From RYN-122 sp963761655 (GTDB taxonomy: Bacteria; Actinomycetota; Actinomycetes; Mycobacteriales; SCTD01): a stretch of 64,000 nt of DNA. Below, in pieces: positions 52,013 through 62,308 of this stretch (positions are counted from its first letter, which is position 1; every line of letters starts with the position of its first letter). The stretch lies in assembly GCA_963761655.1 (NCBI GenBank), contig CAVXHI010000001.1:380346-444345 (forward strand). Reading direction: 5' to 3'. The position numbers were made by a program, and so were the translations under genes. Under the pieces are notes generated by a model. It was not told the DNA's origin. It ran no database searches and saw nothing but the letters and a program-made list of their open reading frames with translations.

Positions 52013-53800
52013 TCAGAGGCCGTGCTGTTCCAGCCACGAGCCGAGCACCGCGAGGGCGTAGAGCGGCCGCCAGTCGAGCTGGCCCGCATCGAACGCGACC
52101 TGAGCGGCGTGCACGCCGGACCGGGAGAACCCCAGCGGAGAGGCGACCAGCGACGCGAGCGAGGCGGCCGTCCAGGGCCGCAGCTCACCGCGCATCCACC
52201 GGGCGAACGGCAGGGTGAAGGTGGACTTCGGCCGTCGCGCGGCAACAGCGACAGCAGGCCCGGCGGCCGCGGCAAGAAGGGCCTTGCCGTACAGCCCCTC
52301 CGGGCTGGGGCGCAGAGCGAGCGCCGCGTCGACGACGCGGTCGTCCAGCAGCGGGACGCGCACCTCGAGCGAGTGAGCCATCGACATCACGTCAGTGTCG
52401 CGCAGCAGCTGGTACCGGAGGTAGTTGTCCACCTCGAGGGCAGCGACAGCGTCGCCAGCCTCCCTCACCTCGAGCAGGGCTGTGTCGCGCAGCCCGGTCA
52501 GCGCGTCCTGCCCTCCCGGCCACAGACGCGCCAGCTCGGACCAGGGGTACAGGCCGCGGACCGCCGCGTACGCCGCCGAAGCTCCGCCGTGCCCGGCTGC
52601 CTCCCCGGCACGCCGGGCACGCCCGTAGCGGAGGCGGGGGACGCCACCCGTCACTCGCGCGGCCACCCTGAGCGCCGGACGGGGGAGCCGGTCGCCGACC
52701 TGCGCGATCTGGGGCACCCGCCGGAAGGTCGAGTAGCCGGAGAAGAGCTCGTCTCCCCCGAGACCCGACAGCGCCACGGTGATCCCGGCCTGCCGTACGG
52801 CCGCGGAGATGGCCCAGGAGTTCGCGCCGTCCACGGTCGGCTGGTCCATGTCCGCGACGATCTGCGGCATCGCCGCGCTCATGGAGGCGCCGGTCAACCG
52901 GACCACCTCGTGCCGGGCCCCGATCTGGTCGGCGAACTCACGCGCTGGTACGGCCTCATCGGGGGCGTCGTCGAAGGCGACGGTGTAGGTGTGGAGCTCG
53001 TGATCCTGCTCTGCCGCGACCCCCGCGACCGCCGTGGAGTCGAGGCCCGCCGAGAGGAAGACCCCCACCGGTACGTCCGCGACGAGGTGGCGGGCGACGC
53101 TGTCCCGCAGGGCTCGCCCCAGCGCATCGACGTCGGCCTGCTCGTCGCGCCACTCGGCGCGCCAGTACTGACGCGTCACCGTCCTGCCCGCCTCGTGCAC
53201 GAGCACGTGTCCGGGCGGCAGCTCGCGGACACCCTCCTGGATCGTGGCACCTGCGCCGACCCACCCGAGGCGCAGGAAAGACGCGACCGCGTGCCGGTCG
53301 ACGGCGCCGGTGGCGGACAGCGCGTGGGCCTCGCTGGCGAAGCGCAGGCCGCCGTCGGCCTCGTCGGACAGGTACAGCGGCTTAATCCCCAGGCGGTCGC
53401 GAGCCAGCAGGAGACGCCGCTTCTGCGCGTCCCAGACGGCGAAGGCGAACATGCCCCGGAGCCGCAGGACGACGTCGTCCCCCCACTGCTCGTAGCCGCG
53501 GACGATCACCTCTGTGTCGGTGTGCGACCGGAAGACGTGGCCCTGCTGCTCGAGCTCGCGCCGCAGCTCGACGTGGTTGTACAGCTCGCCGTTGTAGACG
53601 AGCGCCGCCCCGTCTCGGCCGTACATCGGCTGGTCGCCCAGCGCGCTGAGGTCGATGACCCGGAGGCGACGCATCCCGAGGCCGGCGTTGCCGTCCGTCA
53701 TGACGCCACCCGCGTCCGGCCCCCGGTGCGTCAGGGCCTTGACCATCGTCTCGACCTGAGGTCCGCTCCTGGACGACACGCGCCCGGCTATCCCGCACAT
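52013..53800 (-). CDS. Asparagine synthase (glutamine-hydrolysing) homologue
   Basis: A 595-residue amidotransferase. Cys2 of MCGIAG is the glutaminase nucleophile; ALTHRGPDAGGVM, LVYNGELYNHVELRRELEQQ and LRGMFAFAVWDAQKRRLLLA complete that domain. The synthetase domain (from about 200) has the ATP loop VFLSAGLDSTAVAG and the later VALSGLGGDELFSGYSTF. In glycan loci such AsnB-like enzymes often amidate sugar or amino-acid substituents rather than make free asparagine. ATG 53800 has GGAGG 8 bases upstream, 15 bp after the previous glycosyltransferase stop. Confidence 0.92.
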   Translation of the reverse strand: MCGIAGRVSSRSGPQVETMVKALTHRGPDAGGVMTDGNAGLGMRRLRVIDLSALGDQPMYGRDGAALVYNGELYNHVELRRELEQQGHVFRSHTDTEVIVRGYEQWGDDVVLRLRGMFAFAVWDAQKRRLLLARDRLGIKPLYLSDEADGGLRFASEAHALSATGAVDRHAVASFLRLGWVGAGATIQEGVRELPPGHVLVHEAGRTVTRQYWRAEWRDEQADVDALGRALRDSVARHLVADVPVGVFLSAGLDSTAVAGVAAEQDHELHTYTVAFDDAPDEAVPAREFADQIGARHEVVRLTGASMSAAMPQIVADMDQPTVDGANSWAISAAVRQAGITVALSGLGGDELFSGYSTFRRVPQIAQVGDRLPRPALRVAARVTGGVPRLRYGRARRAGEAAGHGGASAAYAAVRGLYPWSELARLWPGGQDALTGLRDTALLEVREAGDAVAALEVDNYLRYQLLRDTDVMSMAHSLEVRVPLLDDRVVDAALALRPSPEGLYGKALLAAAAGPAVAVAARRPKSTFTLPFARWMRGELRPWTAASLASLVASPLGFSRSGVHAAQVAFDAGQLDWRPLYALAVLGSWLEQHGL

Positions 53801-53815
53801 CTCACGACCTCCGTG

Positions 53816-54987
53816 TCACGCCTCCGCGCGAGGTCGTAGGGCTGCAAGGTAGATCGCAAAGACCTGCTGAGCGACCCGTTCGGGTGAATATGTCTGCGCT
53901 GTGTCGCGCGCGTTCACGCCGAGTTCGCGTCGTAGCGGGGCATTGTTCGCCAATTCCCGGAGCGTGTCGGCGAGGGCCGCGACGTCGCCCAGCGGGGTCA
54001 GGAGGCCGTCCTGACCGTGGGTCACGACCTCGCGCGGCCCGCCGGCGTCGCTGGCGACGACGGCCAGACCGGCCGCCATCCCCTCGACGACGACGTTGCC
54101 GAACGGCTCGGGGATCGTCGAGCTGTGAACCAGCACGTCCGCCGCCTGCAGCTCCGCGCCGACGTCGTCGACGTGGCCCGTAAAGACGACGCGGCCGGTC
54201 AGGCCGTGCTCGGCGACGCGCCGCTCGAGCGAGGCGGCGTAGTCGTCCTCGCCGAACAGCGCGCTGCCGACGATGCGCAGCTGCTCCTGTCCGGTCGGGA
54301 ACGCGCGGGCGAACGCGTCGATCGCGACGTGCTGCCCCTTCCACGGCGCGAGCCGGCCGACGGCGACGACGACGAGAGGGCCGCCCGCGCGCTCGCCCCG
54401 TTGCGGCGCCTCGGACACGGGGCTCGGGACGACGTGCGCCATGCGCCCGGGCGGCAGGTGCAGCGAGGCGAGGGTGGCCGCGGAGTTGGCCAGGACGACG
54501 TCGGGGAGCCGGGCGGCGACGGCCCGGACCACCGGCACCAGCCGGGGCGGCAGGTAGTCGGGCTCGACCCGGTCGCGCGCGTGCCAGACGACCGGGATCC
54601 CGGCCGCACGGGCCGCGGGCGGGCCGTAGAGGTTCGCCTTGAGCGTGTTGCAGTGCACGAGGTCGGGGTGGAGCTGCCGCAGCCGGTGGGTCAGCCTGAG
54701 GACGTAGGCGGTGGCGGCCGCTGCCGCACCGACGCCGACGCCTGCCCGCGACGACACGTCCCGCGGCGCTCAGCGGCAGGACCTCGTGGTCGATGCCCTT
54801 GCTGGCCAGGAGGCCGGCGAGCGGCCCGTCCTCGGCGAGGACGACATGCGGTGCGACCCCGTCGAGGGCCTCGATGAGCCGCACGAGGGCGAGCTCGCCG
54901 CCCGAGAGCTGCGCCGAGTGCACCAGGTAGACGACGCGGAGTGGCCGCTCCGGTGGCCTTGCGCGCGCAAGCGCGAAGACGTCGAGC
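53816..54987 (-). pseudogene. Glycosyltransferase family 4 (B domain), frameshifted
   Basis: RPLRVVYLVHSAQLSGGELA begins the N-terminal Rossmann domain; after a slip near 54768 the frame continues VLRLTHRLRQLHPDLVHCNT, VVWHARDRVEPDYLPPRLVP, VAVGRLAPWKGQHVAIDAFA and the donor-site GADVLVHSSTIPEPFGNVVV-like motif. No stop separates it from the preceding glycosyltransferase; GTG 54987 is a possible internal start. It is either a separate gene or the second half of a fused enzyme. Confidence 0.78.
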
Positions 54988-56085
54988 ACTTCCTCGGCAA
55001 CGGCCGGCCAGGCGAAGCGCTCAGCGAAGCCCCGGCACGCCTCGGGGCTCGGAAGGCTGCCCGGCTCGATTAATGGCTCTTCGGAGCCGGGCGGCGAGGC
55101 CGTCGACATCGCCGGGCGGGACCAGCAGGTCGTCCTGCAGGTCGGGGAGCACCTCGGCCATGCCGCCGGTGTCGGAGGCGATGACGGGCGTCCCGGAGGC
55201 GAGCGACTCGAGCACGATCAGGCCGAAGCCCTCGAGCGCAAGGCTCGGGACGACGGTGAGGTCGACGGCAGCGTAGAGGTCGGCGAGGACGCCGTCCGGC
55301 TGGCGGCCGAGGAAGCGCACCCGGTCCTCGCCCAGGCCCAGCCGCTGCGCGAGGGCTTCGAGTCGCTCTCGTTCGTGGCCGCTGCCTGCGAGTAGCAGCA
55401 GGCCGCGGTCGAGGCGGGCCCAGGCTTCGAGGAGGACGTCGAGCCCCATCCGGGCGGCGAGCCGGCGCACGGCCAGGACGACAGGGCTGGCCGGCAGGCT
55501 CAGCCGCTCCCGGGCCCGCTCGGCCCGCCGCGGTGAGAACCGATCGAGGTCCACGCCCGGCCGCACCACATGCACGCGACTGGGCAGGACGCCGTAGCCG
55601 GAGGTCAGCTCGTCCCTGAACGTCGAGGACAGCACGATGAACTCGTCGGCCCGGCGGTACTCCGAGCGCTCGATGGCCCGCCGCCCTCGAAAGGCGGCGC
55701 CACCGCCCTGGCCCTCGACGCGCGACTCACTGGCCCAGGGCCCCTGGAAGTTGACGACACGGGGCAGGCGTTTAAGGGCCGGGAGAGTGCGCAACACGGT
55801 GGCGTAGAGCGCGAAGTGGCTGTTCACGACATCCACGGGACGCGCCTGCCCGAGCTCGCGCCGCAGCCGGGCTAGGCGGAGCGGCAGCGTTGTCGCCGGG
55901 GACGCGGCGCCGGTCACGCCCTCCGCCAGCACACCGCCCTCCGCGACCACGAACGCATGGACGGGCGCGCGGTGCGAGAGTGCCACCTGCAGGTCGGCGA
56001 AGTAGCGGTTGAGCCCTCCGGGCTCGGTCGCAAACCAACCCATGCCCAGCATGAGGCTGCGAGGCGGGTCCAACGCACCCGTCAC
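54960..56085 (-). pseudogene. Glycosyltransferase family 4 (A domain), frameshifted
   Basis: GTG 56085 overlaps the upstream stop by 4 bp. LMLGMGWFATEPGGLNRYFA, RLPRVVNFQGPWASESRVEG, VHVVRPGVDLDRFSPRRAER, and the donor-binding VPSLALEGFGLIVLESLASG are typical GT4. A slip near 55065 splits LAARLRRA from the C-terminal SLPSPEACRGFAERFAWPAV. The frame then runs on without stop into the next glycosyltransferase, so its 3' boundary is uncertain. Confidence 0.8.
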
Positions 56086-57217
56086 TGAGCTGTCCCCGGG
56101 AAGAGCAGGGCCTCGTAGGCCGGCCCCAGGCTGGAGACGTCGAAGCGCCGCGCCGCGGAGCGCGCCGCCTGTCCGAGCCCGGCCCGGTACTCCCCGTTCG
56201 CGAGGACCCGCGCTGCAGCCATCGACAGGGCCACCTCGTCGCCGTTGGGGACGAGGACACCTCCGCCCTCGCGCAGCACCTCGTCGGGCCCCTCGGAGGC
56301 GTAGGCGATCACTGGAGTGCCGAGAGTCATCGCCTCGACGAGCACGAGGCCGAAAGTCTCCCGGTCGGCCGGATGGACGAGTGCGCACGACCGGGCGACG
56401 AGGGCAGCAAGGTCGTCGCCGCTGACGTACCCGGCGAGAGCCACGCGCCCCTCGAGACCCGCCCCGCGGATCGCGTCCTGGAGCTCCTGCCGCAGTCCGG
56501 GTTCGCCTGCGGCGTCGGGGCCGATGAGGAGCGAACGGCTGGACGGATCGCGGGCGGCTACCTCGGCGGCGAGCCGGAGGAAGGCGTGAGGACCCTTGAA
56601 CGTCTGCAACCGGGCCACCATTACTAGGTCCAGCCGGCCGGGCACTAGGCCGGCGACGGCCATCGCGCCGTCCGCGTCGCCGCGGACCGCGCGTTCTGCG
56701 ACTGCGGCGAGGTCGACCGCTGGGCGGACGACGGCGACGCCGTCAGTGGTCTGGCTGGGGTGGCGCCGGACGACGGCGTCATAGACGTCCGCGGTGTGCT
56801 GGCTGATGGCCACGCGGCGGACCGGTAGGCGAGCGCTCAGCCTGTCGATGCGGTTGTCCGAGACGGCGGCGTCGTACACCTGCAGCAGTGAGGTGCGGCC
56901 CAGCATCGCGCCGGAGGCCAGCGCCAGCAGGTGCGCTTTCGGGTGACTGAGCAGCAGGGCTGCCCCCGGCCGCACTGCGCCGGCCGCGCGCAGTGCGAGC
57001 GCGCATCGGGCGACGACGGCCGGGGCACCGAGCTTGAGCGGGGCAAGACGACTGTCGCGATGCCTCGTCGTGCAGCGAGGGCTGACAGCGGCCCGTCGCC
57101 CGCAACGGCAAGCGCGGTGTCGTGCCCGCGCCGCTCGAGTTGCCGGAGCACGTCGAGCACGAAGTTCTCCGCCCCTCCTGCTTCACCGACGGGGCTCAGC
57201 GCTAGCACATCGCTCAT
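56082..57217 (-). pseudogene. Glycosyltransferase family 4, one frameshift
   Basis: About 378 residues. ATG 57217 (overlapping the upstream stop as ATGA) opens SDVLALSPVGEAGGAENFVL; a slip near 57035 joins ALLLSHPKAHLLALASGAML, then VAISQHTADVYDAVVRRHPS, LVMVARLQTFKGPHAFLRLA, and ALVHPADRETFGLVLVEAMT, the donor-binding E-x7-E motif. Sugar donor and acceptor cannot be inferred. Confidence 0.83.
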
Positions 57218-58149
57218 GGCTTCAGGGTCATGCGCAGGGGTCTGAGGCGGGCGTCGCGCACGGCCTCGAGCACCGCCCGGGCAGTGGCCCGGCCGTGGCC
57301 GACGAGGTCGTGCTCACTTCGAACCCGCGCGGCCAGGTTGCGAGCGAGACCGACCGTTGCACGGTCGCCGTAGAGCAGGCAGTAAGCGAGTCGCGCCGAG
57401 GCCCGTCCGGGCAGCAGGCTCGCCAACACGTAAGTCTCGTTGTACGCGCCGTCCGTGATGGCCTCAAGCGCGCGCTTCTCCCCGACCCGTACGCGGGCAT
57501 CGGCCTCGTAACGCCGACCTGGGTAGTGGTCGACCAGGGCTTCCGGGTCGTAGACGACCACGTGACCACCCGCGTGCACAGCCAAGCTCGACGCCATGTC
57601 GGCCGCGACGATGCCGCGACCGCGCAGCCCTGCCGGGAATCGCAGGAGGTGCCGTCGGTAGGAAGAGTTCACGCCCTTCAGAAAGTGCACCGGGCGGGCC
57701 TTGCCGCTGCCAAGGTGGTGTCGGCCGACCATGCGTCCGTAGGGCGTGACAACGCCGACGGGCCCCGAGACCGTGCTCTCGATGCCCCACTCGTGGTGGA
57801 CCACGTCGCGACCCCCGACGGCACCCACGGATGCGTCCTCGTAGTGCGCCGCGAGTCGGGCGAGCCAATCGCGACGGCCCCGGGCGTCGTCGTCCGTGAT
57901 GACCACGACGTCGCTCTCGGCAGCAGCGGCACCTGCGGCAAGGGCCTTGACCAGGCCCGGCTCCACCACCGGCACGACCTGACACTCCGGGAAGTCCTGC
58001 GCGACTGCCCGACTCTCGTGGTCGTCCGGGCGGCAGACCACGACGATCTGGTCCGGCTTCCGATCCTGCTCGCGCAGCGCCTGCAGGCAGCCGGGCAGGA
58101 CGTCTTCGCGTCGGTAGGTCGGCACGAGGACGCTCACAGACGGTGGCAC
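57214..58149 (-). CDS. Glycosyltransferase family 2
   Basis: A 311-residue GT-A enzyme. VSVLVPTYRREDVLPGCLQA and QIVVVCRPDDHESRAVAQDF precede the metal-binding VVVITDDDARGRRDWLARLA; FLKGVNSSYRRHLLRF resembles the acceptor loop of rhamnosyl/galactofuranosyl-type GT2. No membrane helices. It is coupled to the following GT4 by ATGA and lies in the exopolysaccharide operon. Confidence 0.9.
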   Translation of the reverse strand: MPPSVSVLVPTYRREDVLPGCLQALREQDRKPDQIVVVCRPDDHESRAVAQDFPECQVVPVVEPGLVKALAAGAAAAESDVVVITDDDARGRRDWLARLAAHYEDASVGAVGGRDVVHHEWGIESTVSGPVGVVTPYGRMVGRHHLGSGKARPVHFLKGVNSSYRRHLLRFPAGLRGRGIVAADMASSLAVHAGGHVVVYDPEALVDHYPGRRYEADARVRVGEKRALEAITDGAYNETYVLASLLPGRASARLAYCLLYGDRATVGLARNLAARVRSEHDLVGHGRATARAVLEAVRDARLRPLRMTLKP

Positions 58150-58173
58150 TGGATGGCCTCGCTTCTCAGAAGT

Positions 58174-59172
58174 TCAGTGGAGTTCCGCGAGAGCGACCCG
58201 AAGCCCGCGCGCCACGGTGCTGCGACGGTACGTCTCGGCCAAGAGCCGCGCGGTGGTGCTCCAGCCTTCTGGCACGCCGAGTCGGACCGCGTCGAGGACG
58301 CCATGAGCTGGGTCGACATCCGCGGTGTACGTGCACTCGTGCGGGAGCACCGACGACGCCTCGCCCACACGGGATGCGATGAGCCTCCGCCCGGTCGCCA
58401 GGGCCAGCGGTAGTTTGCCCGTGGTGCGCACCCAGCCGGCGCGATCGTCAGACTGGTGCGACGTGATAAAGGCTGCTTCGGAGATCACACGCACAAGTTC
58501 ATCGAGCGGTAGCGCGTCGTGGATCCGCAGCCGGTCCAGGACGCCGAGCGCTCCTGCAAGTGTGGACAGGACCGCGACCCCGGGGCCTCGAGCGACGAGG
58601 ATCCCCTGGAGATCCGGTGCGAGCGCGAGAAGCTCGACCAGCTCCTGTCCGTACACACGGGCGCCGGGTCGTCTCGGCCTACCGGTGCTACCGAAGGTGG
58701 CGACGACCTTGGGGTCGCCCTCAGCCAAGGGGGCGTCGAAGAGCCAGTCTGGTGCCGTGTCAGGCGCCCAGTGCACCGGCGACGCGCTCCGCCGCGCGAG
58801 TTGAGCCTGATGGAACCGACCACGACAGACGACGAGCGAGGCGCTGCGCACCATCAGGTTGTCGACCACACCGCGTGCCTCTGCAGAGCTGCGGCCCCCA
58901 CCCATGGCGCGCTGGAGAGCACGAGGGTCATCGCCGGTATCGAGGACGAACGGCACGCGTCGCTTGCGGAGGTGCAGTGCGAGCCGGGCCGTGGCCGCGT
59001 TCACGTCCAGCAGGTAGGGGATGCAGCCTTGCTCGACCAGGCCGAGGACGACGTGCTTGTCGACTCGCGTACTCACCTCGACGACCGTCGTGGGAGCCGT
59101 CTCGGCAAGAAGAGCGAGCCGCTCGCTCAGAGCAGGCCTCGCCGCGCTGTCCACACAAGCGACGAGTCTCAT
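58174..59172 (-). CDS. Probable GT-B fold glycosyltransferase
   Basis: A 332-residue protein. MRLVACVDSAARPALSERLA and CIPYLLDVNAATARLALHLR form the N-terminal half; PKVVATFGSTGRPRRPGARV starts the second Rossmann domain, and FITSHQSDDRAGWVRTTGKL followed by LALATGRRLIASRVG takes the place of the donor site. The usual E-x7-E motif is not obvious, so it may use an unusual donor. Placement among glycosyltransferases and the ATGA overlap with the next gene support the call. Confidence 0.7.
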   Translation of the reverse strand: MRLVACVDSAARPALSERLALLAETAPTTVVEVSTRVDKHVVLGLVEQGCIPYLLDVNAATARLALHLRKRRVPFVLDTGDDPRALQRAMGGGRSSAEARGVVDNLMVRSASLVVCRGRFHQAQLARRSASPVHWAPDTAPDWLFDAPLAEGDPKVVATFGSTGRPRRPGARVYGQELVELLALAPDLQGILVARGPGVAVLSTLAGALGVLDRLRIHDALPLDELVRVISEAAFITSHQSDDRAGWVRTTGKLPLALATGRRLIASRVGEASSVLPHECTYTADVDPAHGVLDAVRLGVPEGWSTTARLLAETYRRSTVARGLRVALAELH

Positions 59173-60212
59173 CTGCGGCGTCGGTGCTTTGCCAGCGCCG
59201 TCTCGTAGAGCTCCTCGTAGCCCTGAGCGACGGCCTCCGGGCGGTATCGGAGTGCAGCCTGCCGCCCCGTGCGTGCGTAGTCCTGCCGCGCAGTCCTGTT
59301 CTGCAGGAGCGCGAGGAGACGTGTAGCGAGCTCGTCGTCCCTTGAGACGACGCCGAGTCGGCCCTGGTCCAGGACCTCGAGGGCACCCGGGTTCGTCGTC
59401 GTGACGACCGGGACGCCCGCAGCGAGCGCTTCGGCGTAGGGCACGCCGAAGCCCTCGTACGAGCTGGCCGAGCAGAGCACAGACGCGGCACCGTACTCAC
59501 GCGCGAGTTCATCTTCGGTGAGGTTCGGGAGCCAGTCAATGAAGTCCTCAGTGCTCGGTTCCGGGCAGACCAGCCGGAGGCGGAGGTCGGGTATCTGCTC
59601 GCGGGCCTGACGCACGGCCTCGATGACGAGTTGGCCGCGCTTGCGTCCACCGAGCGTTCCAGCCACGTAGAGGACCCGTGGGCTCAGGAGCTGACTTGGC
59701 TCAGGCACGTCGAAGAACGGCGCGGGTACTGCGCAAGGGATGACTCGTTGGACGAACGGGAGCTGGTCTCGGGTGGTCTCAGAGATCGTCGTGGTGATGT
59801 CGGCGCGCAGCCCGGACAACCACTCCGTGCCATAAGCGAAAGTCTGACCAGCGCGACGGCGAAAGCGCTGTGCACTGCGCGCTTCCTGCCAGGCCGAGCC
59901 GTAGAAGGTGCGGACGCGCGGTATACGCGAGTCGACGAGCCAGTCGTCGCCGTGCCCGTGCAGTACGTCGGCGGTGCTTGACCGCGTCGCCTGTCTGAAG
60001 GCGGCTGCGACACCAGCCACGCGGGACAGTTTCGAGCCACGGCTCGAGACCTGTTGCACTGCGTAGCGAGAGGCTCCGGTGGCACGGCTCGTGCTGTAGA
60101 CCAGTACGTCGTGGCCTCGGGAGGTCAGGGTGGAGGCGAGTAGATCGACCTGCCGCGCCACTCCACCGACGGAGTACGGCGGTAGGTCCACGTGCAACAT
60201 CTCGATTCGCAC
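59169..60212 (-). CDS. Glycosyltransferase family 4
   Basis: A 347-residue GT4. VRIEMLHVDLPPYSVGGVAR is the glycine-rich acceptor-side loop; ADVLHGHGDDWLVDSRIPRV, VLYVAGTLGGRKRGQLVIEA, and CSASSYEGFGVPYAEALAAG (E-x7-E donor motif) follow. GTG 60212 is 7 bp after the FkbM stop; longer upstream frame has no coding character. Confidence 0.9.
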   Translation of the reverse strand: MRIEMLHVDLPPYSVGGVARQVDLLASTLTSRGHDVLVYSTSRATGASRYAVQQVSSRGSKLSRVAGVAAAFRQATRSSTADVLHGHGDDWLVDSRIPRVRTFYGSAWQEARSAQRFRRRAGQTFAYGTEWLSGLRADITTTISETTRDQLPFVQRVIPCAVPAPFFDVPEPSQLLSPRVLYVAGTLGGRKRGQLVIEAVRQAREQIPDLRLRLVCPEPSTEDFIDWLPNLTEDELAREYGAASVLCSASSYEGFGVPYAEALAAGVPVVTTTNPGALEVLDQGRLGVVSRDDELATRLLALLQNRTARQDYARTGRQAALRYRPEAVAQGYEELYETALAKHRRRR

Positions 60213-60219
60213 TGAGCTG

Positions 60220-60966
60220 TCACAGCCTCGGGCGGAGCAGGGCGGGCTGGACTGCGACGCAGTCCATCTCGACAACACTCAGGTCGGGCCGGTTCGCAAC
60301 CGGAAACAAGCCGCTAATCAAAAAGCCAGCGTCGCGGACCGCCTGCAGGGACTCGTCGAAGGTCGGGCTCTCGATGTACAGCGGCTGCAGCGCGACTTCG
60401 GTCTGTAAAGCAGCAACAGTTCGAAGAAACGCTGAGCCTCCAGACAACACCTGCAGGTCGTACCCCTGCGTGTCCAGCTTCAGGTAGACGCGACGCTTTT
60501 GTAGGTCGGGGTTGTCCCTGAGCAGGCCATCCAGCGTCCGTACCTCGACATCCTCGCGTCCGACGGTCTGGGCGCCCTTGAACTGCTCGTCCTGCCGCGT
60601 CTCGTCGGAGGCGGTGTAGAAACTGCTGAAGTGCGAGGTCTGACTCACGTTGATCTCGGCACGGCCTTCGTCGGCGCCCAGCGCGACGTTGAACACACGC
60701 CAGCCGCTGTCGGCAGAGGAGGCCTTCCGAAGCTGCTGGAAGTTTTCACTGACGGGCTCGAACGACCAGATCTCGCCCACATAGCCGTTTCGGCGGAGCC
60801 AGTCGCCGTATTCCCCTACCCGTGCCCCGACATCCAGCACGAGGTCGATGTTGTACAGGTCGAACAACTGCAGCAGGTGTCCCCCGAGGCTCTGCCCGTC
60901 GCGGAGCCGGACAACATCAAAGCCACGCTGCCGAGCTGCGTTCCTGAGATAATAACGAATGGTCAT
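60220..60966 (-). CDS. FkbM family methyltransferase
   Basis: A 248-residue SAM-dependent O-methyltransferase. LVLDVGARVGEYGDWLRRNG is the SAM-binding motif I, IWSFEPVSENFQQLRKAS motif II, and VYLKLDTQGYDLQVLSGGSA the FkbM hallmark. In polysaccharide loci these enzymes methylate sugar hydroxyls, often capping chains. It lies between glycosyltransferase and flippase genes. Confidence 0.92.
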   Translation of the reverse strand: MTIRYYLRNAARQRGFDVVRLRDGQSLGGHLLQLFDLYNIDLVLDVGARVGEYGDWLRRNGYVGEIWSFEPVSENFQQLRKASSADSGWRVFNVALGADEGRAEINVSQTSHFSSFYTASDETRQDEQFKGAQTVGREDVEVRTLDGLLRDNPDLQKRRVYLKLDTQGYDLQVLSGGSAFLRTVAALQTEVALQPLYIESPTFDESLQAVRDAGFLISGLFPVANRPDLSVVEMDCVAVQPALLRPRL

Positions 60967-60997
60967 CGTGGTTCGCGAAAGGTCGATCTCGAACTCC

Positions 60998-62280
60998 TTA
61001 TGAGATGGAGGAGCGCACTGACTCCGGTTTTTGGAGGCTGACGGTCAGAAGCGCAAGCCGTGCAAGCGCTGCGAAGGTGCTGGTGATTGCTGCTCCCGCG
61101 ATCCCAAGGAACGGGAGCAGAACCGCGAGGAGAGCGAGGGTAACGGCTGCACCAAGCGCTGATGCAGCGCTTGTCGCTGCTGGCCGCCCAGCAGCCGTCA
61201 GCCTTGCCGACTGCAGACCGGCGGCGTCGAGGAACACCTGCCCTGGCAGCAGGATGATGAGTGGCAATAGCGCACCTTCGAAGTCGCGCCCAAAAACGAC
61301 CGGGAGTAGGAATCTTGCCGCGACCGCAACCGCGACCGCAACGGCGAAGCTCGAAGCCACTGTGTAGCGAAGCGTGAGCCGTGCCAGCCGTTTGGCATCC
61401 GCGTCAGAGCCTCGCAGCAGCCGACCGAACACCGCGAGAGAGAAGGAAGACGCCAGGGGAGTACTCGCCGAGGCCAAGGTGACAGCGAGCGCGTAGCGCC
61501 CCAACTCCGCCGAGGGCACCAGACTGATCAGGACTAGCTGGTCGAGGCGCGAGGTCACGAGGTCGGCGGCGGAACCCAAGGAGGCTCTCGTGGCGAAGGC
61601 CATCACCTGGCCTAGCACTGCACGACTGAAAGCGCCCGCGCGCAACGCGGCCACCGGTGCCGTCGACTTTAGAGTCAGCAGAATTAGAAGGACGGACCCA
61701 GCGGCATTTGCTGCGAGGGCAGACCCGAGACGCAATCTTCCGGCGAGGAAAAGCAGACCGACAAGAAGGGCGGTGATGACGGTGGGGATGCTTCGTAGGA
61801 CGTTCCATCTCAGGTCGGCTGCCTCTGCACGTCGAATCTCGAGCGCGACCATCGATAGGACGGACAGGGGAAGGAGGCAAGCCCCGATGCGTACCCAAGT
61901 CACGGCTAGATGATCATGCCTAGCCAAGTAGTCGGGTGCGGTGAACCACAGCACAGCGCTGACTACTAAACAGGTTGGGATCGTCAACGAGAAGGACGTT
62001 AGAAGGGTAGTAGCAGACCCCCCGTTCTTGGCTGAGACATAGCCGGCGGCAGTGGGTATCCCCAGGAGGCGAGAAAGGCACCAAGTTGCAACGTCGCGAG
62101 GACCGCGGCTAAGTCGCCGCGGCCGCTTGCACCAAGCGACCTCGCCAGTAGGGGGCTCGTGATGAAGGCCAGACCGTATAGGGACACGCTCGTGGCGGAC
62201 GTCCCGAGCAGATGGCGGCGCAAGGACCCGGGCGCCCCAGCGAGAGCCACGGGTGACCGCACGGGAGGGGGAAGCCTCAC
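60998..62280 (-). pseudogene. Polysaccharide flippase (Wzx-like), one frameshift
   Basis: About 427 residues and 11-12 helices. LLGTSATSVSLYGLAFITSP and GASGRGDLAAVLATLQLGAF form the N-terminus (MATE-superfamily GASGRGxxA motif); a slip near 62060 joins SFSLTIPTCLVVSAVLWF and the rest, with VTSRLDQLVLISLVPSAELG, the characteristic mid-protein motif. It would flip lipid-linked repeat units to the outer membrane face. Confidence 0.85.
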
Positions 62281-62308
62281 CGACAGCCCCGCATCGACCA
62301 GTAGTGCG

